Part shown: positions 1 through 8,276 of the stretch, one piece after another | Numbering within the stretch: position 1 is the stretch's first letter | Layout: every line of letters begins with the position of its first letter | NCBI GenBank assembly: GCA_937991435.1 | Contig: CALKPY010000044.1 | Coordinates: 1-54,030, forward strand | Direction of reading: 5' to 3' | DNA from: an uncultured Acidimicrobiales bacterium | GTDB lineage: Bacteria; Actinomycetota; Acidimicrobiia; Acidimicrobiales; UBA10347 | Length of the DNA: 54,030 bases | Translations under genes and position numbers: made by a program | The notes under the pieces: model-generated | What the model was told of the DNA's origin: nothing | What the model saw: the letters and a program-made list of their open reading frames with translations, nothing else | Databases searched by the model: none

Positions 1-525
1 GTGAGACGTTGGTTGCTGGTGAGACGTTGGTTGCTGAGACTGGTGACACGTTGATCTCTGGTGAGACTCGTGTTGTTGAAACCACCACGCTTGTTGCTGA
101 GACTGGTGACACGCTGGTTGCTGGTGAAACGAAGGTCGCTGGTGAGACGTTGGTTGCTGAGACTGGTGACACGTTGATCTCTGGTGAGACTCGTGTTCTT
201 GAAACCACCACGCTTGTTGCTGAGACTGGTGACACGCTGGTGGCTGGTGAAACGAAGATCGCTGTCGAGTCACTGGTTGCTGAGACTGGTGACACGTTGA
301 TTTCTGGTACCACCAAGGTTGCTGAAACGTTAGTTGCTGAGACTGGTGAGACTCGTGTTGTTGAAACCACCACGCTTGTTGCTGAGACTGGTGACACGCT
401 GATCTCTGAAACCACCAAGGTTGCTGTTGAGACACTGGTTGCTGAGACTGGTGACACGTTGATTTCTGGTACCACCAAGGTTGCTGAAACCACACTGGTT
501 GCGGAAACTGGCGACACCACGTTGG
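1..525 (+). repeat. tandem repeat of about 60-63 bp units in the surface protein gene
   Basis: About nine imperfect in-frame copies share a core that encodes LVAETGDT, alternating with variants of LISGETR and LVAGETK. One unit is shortened (LVAETGETRVVETTT), which suggests loss by recombination or slippage. All units keep the frame, so copy changes would alter stalk length without breaking the protein. Confidence 0.9.
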
Positions 526-1010
526 TCTCCAGCACGACAGGCATCACTGAAACCACCAGGGTCGCCGTCGCTTCGACTTCGACCACCGGGATTGTGTCAA
601 CCACCGGTGACACGCAGGTCGTTGATGCGACTACGACTGGTTCAACAACCAGCTCGACGACTGGTTCAACCACCGGCTCGACGACGACTGGTTCGACAAC
701 CGGCTCGACGACTGGTTCGACCACCGGTTCAAGTGCCACTAGCTACATCGCTGGCACCACAGGTGCGAGCAATGGGCAAGCTGGACAGGTCGCCTACTAC
801 GGCGGTGGAACCTTGAACAGCAGCTCCTCAGCTGCGGCATCTGCTGCAAGTAATGCACAGGCCAGTGTTGCCAGTGATACGACAGGCGCTCCTGCGCTTG
901 CATACACCGGTTCGCAGACCAAAGTAATGGTCCTGATCGCCCAGATCACGATCGCCATGGGCGGATGTTTCCTGATCGCCGGTCGGGTTGTCCGCCGCCG
1001 TCAGAACTAA
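1..1010 (+). CDS. repeat-built cell-wall-anchored surface protein, 5' end missing
   Basis: The reading frame is already open at the first bases of the window, so the N-terminus and any signal peptide lie upstream. Residues encoded by about 27-525 form nine imperfect units of about 20 residues, each opening with LVAETGDT or close to it. A Thr/Ser/Gly-rich linker with repeated TTGST follows, then a less biased segment. The C-terminus reads LAYTG, a hydrophobic stretch of about 20 residues, and the basic tail RVVRRRQN. That is a sortase sorting signal of the LAxTG kind used by class E sortases in actinomycetes. The protein is therefore probably a wall-linked stalk or adhesin; the binding partner is unknown. 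No sortase gene is in the window. A strong terminator follows at 1095-1129. Confidence 0.82.
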   Translation, partial: ETLVAGETLVAETGDTLISGETRVVETTTLVAETGDTLVAGETKVAGETLVAETGDTLISGETRVLETTTLVAETGDTLVAGETKIAVESLVAETGDTLISGTTKVAETLVAETGETRVVETTTLVAETGDTLISETTKVAVETLVAETGDTLISGTTKVAETTLVAETGDTTLVSSTTGITETTRVAVASTSTTGIVSTTGDTQVVDATTTGSTTSSTTGSTTGSTTTGSTTGSTTGSTTGSSATSYIAGTTGASNGQAGQVAYYGGGTLNSSSSAAASAASNAQASVASDTTGAPALAYTGSQTKVMVLIAQITIAMGGCFLIAGRVVRRRQN

Positions 1011-1094
1011 CACCTGACTTGGTGGGATGCCGGTAAGACGGCGACCCGCCAGGACGTTCCGTTCGCAAAACGGTGCGTACGCGATAATCGAATG

Positions 1095-1129
1095 GATGGC
1101 CCGCTTCGTGCGGGTCATCGTTCGTTTTT
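1095..1129 (+). terminator. rho-independent terminator of the surface protein gene
   Basis: Arms gatggcccgc and gcgggtcatc form a 10-bp stem with one G-T pair around a 5-base loop (ttcgt). A T-rich run (gttcgttttt) follows directly. It lies 85 bases past the stop codon at 1010. Confidence 0.8.
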
Positions 1130-1198
1130 GCGCTGCATCGCTCGTTGGTGGTGGTCGTAACTTGAGTTGCCTTGGCCGATAGGCGCCAGACTGGCCGA

Positions 1199-2068
1199 AT
1201 GAACAAAAGCGTTGCCGCCATTGGAACTTCGATTGTCGCGAGTCTGATAGCGCTCGCCATTGGGTTCGCAGGCGGCGACAATGGTGTCGGTTGGGCGGGA
1301 TTGCCGCTGATTGTGTGGTGCGTGGTTCTGGCCTTCGGTATCAATTGGATCGCGTTTGTGCCGAGCTGGCTAGGTCGCACGGAGAAGTTCTATGACCTCG
1401 TCGGAGCGATCACCTATTTCGTCACGACGTTCATTGCGGTCGCCTTTGGGAATAACTCCGCAACCTCGCTGCTAATGGCGATTCTCATCTGGACCTGGTG
1501 CACGCGACTTGGACTCTTCCTGTTCGCTCGAATCCGCGCCGACGGAAAAGATGGTCGGTTCGATCGACTCAAGCAGGATCCAAGCCTTCTCTTTCGCACA
1601 TGGTCCCTACAGGGCCTTTGGGTTTCGCTAACGGCCTGCGCCGCATGGGCCGCAATGACTGCTGCAGCCGGCAACGAATTTGGTCCGTTGGTTGTCGTGG
1701 GTCTCGTCATATGGATCGCAGGCTTCGTCGTCGAGGTAATCGCCGACCGTCAGAAGTCGGCGTTTCGGTCGGATCCGGCAAACCGGGGACGGTTCATCTC
1801 GACGGGACTGTGGGCCTGGTCGCGCCATCCGAACTACTTCGGTGAGATTGCACTATGGACAGGCATGGCCGTGATGGCGGTGCCGAGTCTGAGCGGAGCG
1901 CAGTATGTCACGCTTGTCTCGCCCGTGTTCGTATTGCTTCTACTCACCCGGATCAGCGGAGTACCGCTGCTGGAGCGACGTGGCATGAAGAAGTGGGGAG
2001 ATGACCCCGCTTACCAGCAATATGTGGCGTCGACGCCGGCGCTCATGTTACGTCCGCCTCGCAACTAG
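1199..2068 (+). CDS. DUF1295 family membrane protein (steroid 5-alpha-reductase-like)
   Basis: The 289-residue product is strongly hydrophobic, with several predicted membrane spans. Near the C-terminus it carries the family signature SRHPNYFGE followed by a further hydrophobic segment. That motif is typical of DUF1295, a relative of steroid 5-alpha-reductases and isoprenylcysteine methyltransferases; an NAD(P)H-dependent lipid or sterol reductase is possible but the substrate is not known. I place the start at the ATG at 1199; an in-frame TTG at 1172 would add nine residues. No clear ribosome site is seen. Confidence 0.8.
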   Translation: MNKSVAAIGTSIVASLIALAIGFAGGDNGVGWAGLPLIVWCVVLAFGINWIAFVPSWLGRTEKFYDLVGAITYFVTTFIAVAFGNNSATSLLMAILIWTWCTRLGLFLFARIRADGKDGRFDRLKQDPSLLFRTWSLQGLWVSLTACAAWAAMTAAAGNEFGPLVVVGLVIWIAGFVVEVIADRQKSAFRSDPANRGRFISTGLWAWSRHPNYFGEIALWTGMAVMAVPSLSGAQYVTLVSPVFVLLLLTRISGVPLLERRGMKKWGDDPAYQQYVASTPALMLRPPRN

Positions 2069-2144
2069 GGTACGTCGGGCTCAGTTTTCAAGGTGTTCAC
2101 CAGATCTGCGGAATGTGACCGGCTCCCCGGCGGTTTCTGCGGAC

Positions 2145-2909
2145 ATGACTTCTGTGCGGAAACGTTCATTGGCCGCTGTCGGCGGAGCGACATTGCTCGC
2201 CGTGCTTGGTTGGCTGGCTTTTGGTTTCTTTGGGGTGCAGACGCTCTTCTTTGACGATGAGGTCAGCGAAGAGAATCCGTTTGCGGCCGCACTCGAGACT
2301 TCGGCAAGCGACCCGACAGAAACGGAACCGACGATCGTTGCGGCGACGACGGCGCCAGCAACAGAGGTGCCAGCGGCGCAGGTATCACCGACTGCAGCAC
2401 CAGCGACCGAACCGGATATCGAAGCCGGCGCCGAAGAAGTCGCCAAAGTCGACGAACCAATTACCGAGCCGACCGCCGAGGCAGAAGTCGCAGAAGCCGT
2501 AATCGATGACTCGGAAGCACCGGCCGATCCGCCCGCGACGGCCGTGCCGGTTGCTGCCTCGGTTCCTCAGATCGTCACCCTGGCGACAGGTTCGTTGGTT
2601 GACCACGACCACGCCGGCGATGGCTCCGTCACGGTCTTGACTGACGGCACCCAAACGTTCTTGCGATTCGAAGACGACTTCGCCATCGACAACGGTCCCG
2701 ACTTGAATGTGTATCTCGTGCGCGGCGCCGTGGCAGACGGCGATCCGTCGCTATTCGATGATGACTTCATCGATCTTGGTGACCTCAAGGGAAATATCGG
2801 TGCCCAGAACTATGAGCTACCGGCAGGTATTGACATTGGCGAATACGACACCGTTGCAATCTGGTGCGTGCGGTTCGGTGTTGCATTCAACGCCGCGGCT
2901 CTTGCCTGA
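2145..2909 (+). CDS. membrane-anchored DM13 domain protein
   Basis: The 254-residue product has a basic N-terminus (TSVRKRS), one hydrophobic segment (about 8-30), a long Glu/Ala/Thr/Pro-rich linker (about 35-140) and a C-terminal domain of about 110 residues. The last domain has the features of DM13: GSLVDHDHAGDGSV, DLNVYLV near the middle, and a conserved cysteine in WCVRFGV close to the end. DM13 is proposed to act in extracytoplasmic electron transfer. The linker probably lets the domain sit away from the membrane. The open frame extends upstream to 2001 over the 3' end of the DUF1295 gene; ATG 2145 is preferred because the membrane anchor starts there. Confidence 0.75.
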   Translation: MTSVRKRSLAAVGGATLLAVLGWLAFGFFGVQTLFFDDEVSEENPFAAALETSASDPTETEPTIVAATTAPATEVPAAQVSPTAAPATEPDIEAGAEEVAKVDEPITEPTAEAEVAEAVIDDSEAPADPPATAVPVAASVPQIVTLATGSLVDHDHAGDGSVTVLTDGTQTFLRFEDDFAIDNGPDLNVYLVRGAVADGDPSLFDDDFIDLGDLKGNIGAQNYELPAGIDIGEYDTVAIWCVRFGVAFNAAALA

Positions 2910-2918
2910 GCCGCCTGG

Positions 2919-3493
2919 TCAGCTTCCAGACAGTCGGGCAACCACTGGCGCGAACGCGTGAAGGCTCCGTTGGCTCATCGTGACGTAACTGATTCCATAT
3001 GTTTCGCGGCGTTCGATGAGCGTGTCGCAGATTTGGTTCACGGAACCAACGAGCGCATGAGGATGGGTCGCGAGATCGGCAGGTGACATGCCCATACCGG
3101 CTGCCATAGCCGACAGCGTGGCTGCCGTATCGTCGGTCACGGCCGTGAAGTAGCCGCCGATTTCAATCTCGATCTCGTCGAATCGGTCAGCAGATCAATC
3201 GTGGCCAGCTGTTTAGCTAAGACGACTGGGTGGTGATAGTCGCAGCACATGACCCTCGCACCGATCTTGATCGTCGATGTCGCGCATGCCGCGGCCATCA
3301 TTGCTGGGATCGCAGCGACATCTTGAGGGGGGTGGTTGGCTTGAGTTGCCGCCTGTCCCGGACCGAGGTAATGGTCAGCAAGGTGCAGACACGAGTAGCC
3401 GAGGTCCTCGGCGGTGCGAGCTGTTTCGGTCCACTCCTGAGCTGACGACGTGGTGAATGCCTGCAAGCCGAAACGAAACGGTCGACTGGTCAC
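2919..3493 (-). pseudogene. F420-type LLM oxidoreductase, internal deletion and frameshift
   Basis: Two pieces of one luciferase-like oxidoreductase lie in different frames. The N-terminal piece (from GTG 3493) begins TSRPFRFGLQAF and runs about 107 residues to QLATIDLLTDS. The C-terminal piece resumes near 3185 as FDEIEIEIGGYFTAVTDD and ends AFAPVVARLSGS. From memory of the actinobacterial family (TIGR03621-like, about 290-300 residues), roughly 100 middle residues are absent and the frame changes at the join. The remaining ends align well with the family, so the loss seems recent. The start overlaps the stop of the upstream PEP-type gene by four bases (GTGA), so the pair was once translated together. 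A local assembly deletion is the alternative. Confidence 0.75.
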
Positions 3494-5238
3494 GGAAGCT
3501 TGACGATCGTCACCTGGCCCGTCGAGCCGTTCACTTCGATTGTGGCGCCATCTGGGATTCGTCGAGTCGCATCTTGCACCGATACCACACAAGGCAGACC
3601 TAACTCACGGCTGACAATGATGGCGTGGCTGATTTGGCCACCAACATTGACAACTACTGCACCCGCCGTCATAAACAGCGGAGTCCAGGCGGGGTCTGTT
3701 ACTGGCGCAATCATGATGTCGCCGGGCTCCAACAACAGCGGGTCCATCGGATCAAGAATCACGCGGGCTGTGCCGCGAACGGTTCCTGGACAGCCCGGAA
3801 CTCCCTGCAAAAGGTCGCCAGCCGCAACCAGTTCCACCGGGGCCGAACCCTTCCGAGGCCACTGATCGAGAGGCGGAACGTCGCCGTCTTTGATGATGAA
3901 CGGCGGCTCAAGTTGCCAGAGTTCCAACCATTCGCCGTGCCTGAGCGCCAACGTTTCTGTAAACGACTGGGGGTCAGCCACGAAGTCTTCGAGTTCTGCA
4001 TCGAGCAGCATGAAAACGTGGTCTGCGTGCCTGAGAGTTCCCGCAGCGACATGTCGCCGTGCGAGCTCAAGGAACACCATGCGGCCTTCGTGAACCGTGC
4101 GCACAATGCTCGTCTTGGTGCGCTCACGAAATGCGAGCTGATTCGTCGCGACGATTGCCCCTTCGAGTTGGGCGTTGAGCTCCTCATTGCCAAGAGCAGC
4201 CACAGCAGCGCGCACTTCGGCAATCTTCGCGATTCGTTCATCAGATTTCGTTTTGTTGCGGATCGACGGCGACTGATCGTCAGCCTGGAAGCGAGTCCGA
4301 TCCAGAGCACTCAACGCCAACTCGGGTTGGGTCTCCCATGTCGTGGCGCTGATTTCCCATTCGCTCGGGCCCCGGCTTCCGAAATCGAATAAAAACTGTT
4401 CCCAGTGGTCCAGGAAGCCGGCAGCTTCAGCGCTGTCATCACTCGCGAGCCGGTCGAGCAAGCCGGATACGCCACTGTCGAACGCGGCGGTGAGCGTTTC
4501 GCTCGCTCGCACGGCTCGGCTCAGGTCCCAGATGCGGTAGCTCGGCTCGGCTGAGTCGACCTCGCCGATGCCCGCGCAGATCACCATCGGCATGGTCGGG
4601 TCGCCGATCGCTTCACCAATGGCGTAGAAGATGCCAGGCGCTACGCCTGACCCAGATGAGGTGATCGCGTGATGATGGAAGCCACGTTGTAAAAGCGGTT
4701 GGGTAGAGCGGGCCCTAGCGAGAAGTTCTTTGTCGCTTAGTTCCGTCAAGTCAGGCCGCGACGCCCGCAGCTGTTTGGCGTCGGTTTTGTACTGCTCCAT
4801 CTCGGGCCACTCGGTGGTGGTCAGCAGCCACCCGATGTGTGCAAGAGCTGCGTCGGTCAGGTCTGGTCGAGGGTCGAGCGGGTGCTCAACATAGGCCGGT
4901 ACGTCGGGGTGGTCTCCAAAGAACGCGAGGTCGAGCTGCTCGATGGTGACCGCCGGGCTGCGCACGCCTTGCATGCGCACGTTGGAAAGATTGATGAAGA
5001 AATATCCACCGAAAAAGCCAATGGCTTCAGGGTGTTCGTCGTCGAACTCGTCTGCTGAATAGTTGCCGCTGTGTACGTAACCGTCGCGCCAACCGCGAGC
5101 CATTCCCTTTTCCCAGCTGAACTGTTGGCCGAGTGGGCTGGCCGGATCCGGCAACACTTCGCCCGCATTTGCTCGCGTGTAGTGCGGCCATCGTTCACTT
5201 GGCGTCCAATCTGTGATCCAACGTTGCTGCACAGTCAC
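3490..5238 (-). CDS. PEP-utilising enzyme mobile-domain protein lacking an ATP-grasp domain
   Basis: The 582-residue product ends with the swivelling phosphohistidine domain of PEP synthase, PPDK and rifampin phosphotransferase: GVPGCPGTVRGTARV, DPAWTPLF, then GGQISHAIIVSRELGLP, with the expected catalytic His near residue 538, and IEVNGSTGQVTIV at the end. Residues 1-450 look like the helical middle domain of rifampin-phosphotransferase-like proteins. I find no ATP-grasp nucleotide domain in it, nor a separate one next door. It may work with a partner, act as a phosphocarrier, or be degenerate. GTG 5238 follows a G-rich run; GTG 5232 or an earlier start at 5265 are alternatives. It overlaps the LLM pseudogene by four bases. 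Confidence 0.75.
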   Translation of the reverse strand: MTVQQRWITDWTPSERWPHYTRANAGEVLPDPASPLGQQFSWEKGMARGWRDGYVHSGNYSADEFDDEHPEAIGFFGGYFFINLSNVRMQGVRSPAVTIEQLDLAFFGDHPDVPAYVEHPLDPRPDLTDAALAHIGWLLTTTEWPEMEQYKTDAKQLRASRPDLTELSDKELLARARSTQPLLQRGFHHHAITSSGSGVAPGIFYAIGEAIGDPTMPMVICAGIGEVDSAEPSYRIWDLSRAVRASETLTAAFDSGVSGLLDRLASDDSAEAAGFLDHWEQFLFDFGSRGPSEWEISATTWETQPELALSALDRTRFQADDQSPSIRNKTKSDERIAKIAEVRAAVAALGNEELNAQLEGAIVATNQLAFRERTKTSIVRTVHEGRMVFLELARRHVAAGTLRHADHVFMLLDAELEDFVADPQSFTETLALRHGEWLELWQLEPPFIIKDGDVPPLDQWPRKGSAPVELVAAGDLLQGVPGCPGTVRGTARVILDPMDPLLLEPGDIMIAPVTDPAWTPLFMTAGAVVVNVGGQISHAIIVSRELGLPCVVSVQDATRRIPDGATIEVNGSTGQVTIVKLP

Positions 5239-5361
5239 CCCCCGGTGTGATGGTCGTCTGACCAATGCGCGACACTATCGCGGGCCCCACCCGTGCTTCC
5301 TAGCCGTCGTGACGGGCGACGTTGCCATAGGCATACAAAACGGGAACAACGAAGGAAGATC

Positions 5362-5742
5362 ATGACTGCGCAAGATCTCGGACATACGGTTGACAAGCTG
5401 TTCGAAGCCGCCGAATGCAATGACTGGACTGCGTTTGCCGCGCACTTCGCGCCAGGTGCGGTGTTGTACCAAAATGTGACAGGTGAAGCCGTTCCGATTG
5501 AACAGGCGATTCCGGGGCTTGCCGCGTTGGTTAGCGGCGGAACCACGCTTCGCTATGAAAATGTGAGGCGGCTGGTCGGAGAATGCACAGTCACTGAGTT
5601 TCACGACGCTGTCTTCACCCGCGCGAACGGGCGTGTTGTCATTGCCGACATCTGCGTCACACTGCAGTTTGATAACCAGGGTCGCATTACACGAGCCGAC
5701 GAGTATCTCGACAGTCGAGCGGTCGCGGGCTTGCTGGCATGA
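5362..5742 (+). CDS. SnoaL-like/NTF2-like protein
   Basis: The 126-residue size and pattern (N-terminal helix with FEAAECNDWTAFAAHFAPGAV, later strands ending ITRADEYLDSRAVAGLL) match the SnoaL/NTF2-like fold, a cone-shaped barrel used for small-molecule binding, isomerisation or hydrolysis. The substrate cannot be read. The ATG at 5362 is preceded by GAAGGAAG, a good ribosome site. Its stop overlaps the start of the next gene by four bases (ATGA), so it is probably translated with the alpha/beta hydrolase. Confidence 0.72.
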   Translation: MTAQDLGHTVDKLFEAAECNDWTAFAAHFAPGAVLYQNVTGEAVPIEQAIPGLAALVSGGTTLRYENVRRLVGECTVTEFHDAVFTRANGRVVIADICVTLQFDNQGRITRADEYLDSRAVAGLLA

Positions 5743-6437
5743 GCCGCAACCAGCACGCCCCAGCAGCGGAAATTCCGACATCAGTCGATGCACTCGGAAT
5801 TCTCGCGAGCCAGCAGATACAGGTCGCCGCCGGAGTTGAACACCACGAGCACTACACGCAGCATGGTCTCTTGTCGATGCTTTGGTACCCCGCGGATGAC
5901 AGCGAAAATGCGGTCGTGATGGGTGGCGGCGCTATGGGTGGGCTACTCGGTGGAGCAGGTTTGTATCACGACCTGGGGTTAGCGTTGGTCGCCGACGGCA
6001 TCGCTGCGGCGAGCGTTGATTGGCGTGCTCCAAACCAGGTCGACTCGTGCACCCACGACATGCTCGCAGTGATGCAGCTCATGGCCCGGCGAGGAGCGAA
6101 GCGGTTCGTAACAATCGGCCATTCGTTTGGTGGCGCGATAGCGATCAGAGCAGCGGCGTCGGTACCGCCCGCTGTTGTCCCTGGAGTTGTGACGTTGGCA
6201 ACGCAATCGGGTGGGTGCGAACCAGCGGAGACGCTCAGCGACCGCTCGCTGCTTTTGTTGCACGGCGACAGCGATCGAATTCTGCCAGCGCAGTCTTCGG
6301 AAATGGTTCGCATGCTCGCAGGTACCGGCGAGCTCGTGATTCTGCCGGGCGAAGATCATTTGCTCGCCGGCGCGAAAGATTCGATTGTCGATCGTTTGCG
6401 TTCGTGGATTCCTGAAGTACTCGCTTCGGTAAATTAG
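5739..6437 (+). CDS. alpha/beta hydrolase (dienelactone-hydrolase-like)
   Basis: The 232-residue product has the nucleophile elbow GHSFGGAIAIRAA, an early GGGAMGG segment that could supply the oxyanion hole, a likely acid in LLLHGDSDRILP and a late His in PGEDHLLAGA. This is a complete alpha/beta hydrolase core without a large lid. It probably hydrolyses an ester, thioester or lactone in the cytoplasm; there is no signal peptide. ATGA overlap with the SnoaL-like gene suggests the two act on the same compound. Confidence 0.78.
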   Translation: MSRNQHAPAAEIPTSVDALGILASQQIQVAAGVEHHEHYTQHGLLSMLWYPADDSENAVVMGGGAMGGLLGGAGLYHDLGLALVADGIAAASVDWRAPNQVDSCTHDMLAVMQLMARRGAKRFVTIGHSFGGAIAIRAAASVPPAVVPGVVTLATQSGGCEPAETLSDRSLLLLHGDSDRILPAQSSEMVRMLAGTGELVILPGEDHLLAGAKDSIVDRLRSWIPEVLASVN

Positions 6438-6462
6438 CGGTCAGCGTTTTGTGATCACACGT

Positions 6463-7212
6463 TCAAGTGATCGGTGATCCAAACCGCAGGAGATTGCCCC
6501 ACGGATCACGGTGAGCGCCTTCGCAGATGCCGTAGTCAGTGTCGGTCGGAGCGATGAGTGCCCCTTGTCGTACGCCGAGCCCAGCGTCGCGCCATTCGGT
6601 AAATAGCGACCGGGCATCGTCAACGTGCAGGTAGATGGCCGATGTGGTTGTCTTTGGGTCTACGCCGTCGTAGCGAGCCAAGTGCACCTCGATTCCGTCT
6701 CGGTTGGCAAATGCGTAAAAGTCGCCGCCGGGGTACGTCTCGACTTCGAAGCCGAGCATTTTGTAGTGAACGATCGCGGCGGTCATGTCACTTACGGGAA
6801 GCACCGGTTCGAGCCCAATGAGTTTGGCTCGCGTTGAAAAATCAGAAGCCGTAAACGGCCCAACGCGCACGAGTGAGCGAGCGTGCTCTTCTGAGTCAGC
6901 GCTGTGGAGCTCGACGATGAGGTCGTCTTCGACAAACACGACAGTTGTCGAAGGGAACGAGTGACCGCCGGTCGTGGCTTTAACCGTGGCGACGATGCGG
7001 TCGTCCAGAGCTTCGATCTGGTGATCGGTGATCTCAACATCGGTATCGCCGAGTTGTTGCAACATCGTGAGCACGTTTTCTGCTCCAGAGCAGTCGCCCC
7101 AGATCACATGTGGGTCGAGCACCTTGGCAAGCTCGCTCGTGTCGAAGGCAACGAGTGCACGCTCGATCGCGGAGAGAACAGCAGCTCGCATTTGGTTCGA
7201 CATGGACACCAT
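6463..7212 (-). CDS. SnoaL-like and glyoxalase (VOC) fusion protein
   Basis: The 249-residue product has two parts. Residues 1-115 look like a SnoaL/NTF2-like domain (SAIERALVAFDTSELAKVL, then alternating strands with TTVVFVEDDLIVELHS). Residues 128-249 look like one glyoxalase/bleomycin-resistance (VOC) unit: EPVLPVSDMTAAIVHYKMLGF, then IEVHLARYDG, LHVDDA and a closing HRDPWGNLLRFG. VOC proteins usually bind a metal through His/Glu at these positions. The fusion may be a detoxification or drug-binding protein. An ATG three codons inside (7203) is an equally possible start. It is transcribed towards the hydrolase gene. Confidence 0.75.
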   Translation of the reverse strand: MVSMSNQMRAAVLSAIERALVAFDTSELAKVLDPHVIWGDCSGAENVLTMLQQLGDTDVEITDHQIEALDDRIVATVKATTGGHSFPSTTVVFVEDDLIVELHSADSEEHARSLVRVGPFTASDFSTRAKLIGLEPVLPVSDMTAAIVHYKMLGFEVETYPGGDFYAFANRDGIEVHLARYDGVDPKTTTSAIYLHVDDARSLFTEWRDAGLGVRQGALIAPTDTDYGICEGAHRDPWGNLLRFGSPIT

Positions 7213-7328
7213 GTTCCCATAATCAATTGTTCACCGGTGGCCAACGCGGACTCGTACACCAGGTCAACGGGGGATCGTTTGGCGAAAACTCATTTGCGTC
7301 TGATGGGTTCAGCGTTAAACATCGTGAG

Positions 7329-8276
7329 ATGCTGAGAGCGACGTCGATCACGAAGAGCTACGGCGAAGTCAAAGCGCTCAAGGGCGTTGATCTCGACGTT
7401 GATCAGGGCAGCGTCGTGTCGCTATTGGGGCGCAACGGAGCGGGGAAGAGCACGTTGTTGTCAACGATCGCCGGGTTACTTGAACCTGACAGCGGCACGG
7501 TGATTGTCGACGGAGTCGACCTGTGGAAGCATCCGAAAAGGGCCGCACCTTTGGTCGGTATCGCTCCTCAGGAAACTGGGATCTACCGAGCGGTGACGGT
7601 TCGAGACAATCTGCGGTTCTTCGCCGAGCTTTCGGGGTTGCGCCGCGAAGCATGCTCGCTCCGCGTCGACGAGGTAGCCGAGCGTTTGAGCTTGACTGAA
7701 TTGCTAGATCGAAAGGCCACACAGCTGTCGGGCGGCGAAGCTCGTCGTTTGCATACCGCATGCGCGTTGGTGCACCGGCCGCAGCTGTTATTGCTCGATG
7801 AGCCGACGGTCGGCGCAGATGTAGCGACGCGAAACGAACTCATCAGTGCCGTGCGCGACCTCGCAGAAGAGGGCGCAGCGGTGATCTATACCACGCACTA
7901 CCTGCCCGAGGTAGAAGCGTTAGCTGCTGACATCGTGATAATCGACAACGGATTGGCGTTGGCGCGAGGCACGCAGAACGAACTGATCGAGCGATATCGA
8001 ACCGATGGCATTGAGGTCGACTTCGAACAGCCCGTAGACGAGTTGCACGTCGAGGCGTTTCCGGTGAGCAAGGTCGGCCCAGCGACGTGGCGCTGTGTCG
8101 GCGTTGATTCGCTCGCCGCCGCGACGGCTGCCCTCGAGCTGATAGCAAACCTGCCACAGGTTGTCAGTGCCCGCCATATCAGGCCTGATCTCGAACGGGT
8201 GTTCCTCGAAGTTACTGGGCGGGCACTCGGCGATGATGAAACCCAACCGGGTTCGGCAAGCGAGGGATTGTCATGA
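7329..8276 (+). CDS. ABC exporter ATP-binding subunit (ABC-2 type)
   Basis: The 315-residue product has all nucleotide-binding motifs: Walker A GRNGAGKST (34-42), a Q-loop in GIAPQETG, signature LSGGEARRL, Walker B LLLLDEPTVGAD and the switch His in TTHYLPE. The last 80 residues match the C-terminal extension of DrrA/CcmA-like export ATPases. It overlaps the permease gene by four bases (ATGA), so the two form one exporter, probably with two copies of each subunit. The cargo (drug, lipid or other) cannot be told. The open frame continues upstream but the ATG at 7329 is where family homology begins. Confidence 0.9.
   Translation: MLRATSITKSYGEVKALKGVDLDVDQGSVVSLLGRNGAGKSTLLSTIAGLLEPDSGTVIVDGVDLWKHPKRAAPLVGIAPQETGIYRAVTVRDNLRFFAELSGLRREACSLRVDEVAERLSLTELLDRKATQLSGGEARRLHTACALVHRPQLLLLDEPTVGADVATRNELISAVRDLAEEGAAVIYTTHYLPEVEALAADIVIIDNGLALARGTQNELIERYRTDGIEVDFEQPVDELHVEAFPVSKVGPATWRCVGVDSLAAATAALELIANLPQVVSARHIRPDLERVFLEVTGRALGDDETQPGSASEGLS

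Noticed and set aside
1-525. CRISPR-like regular repeats
   Set aside because: Units are direct in-frame coding repeats without unique spacers; no cas gene is near.
3625-4392. 255-codon open frame on the plus strand
   Set aside because: Antisense to the PEP-type gene, which carries clear motifs.
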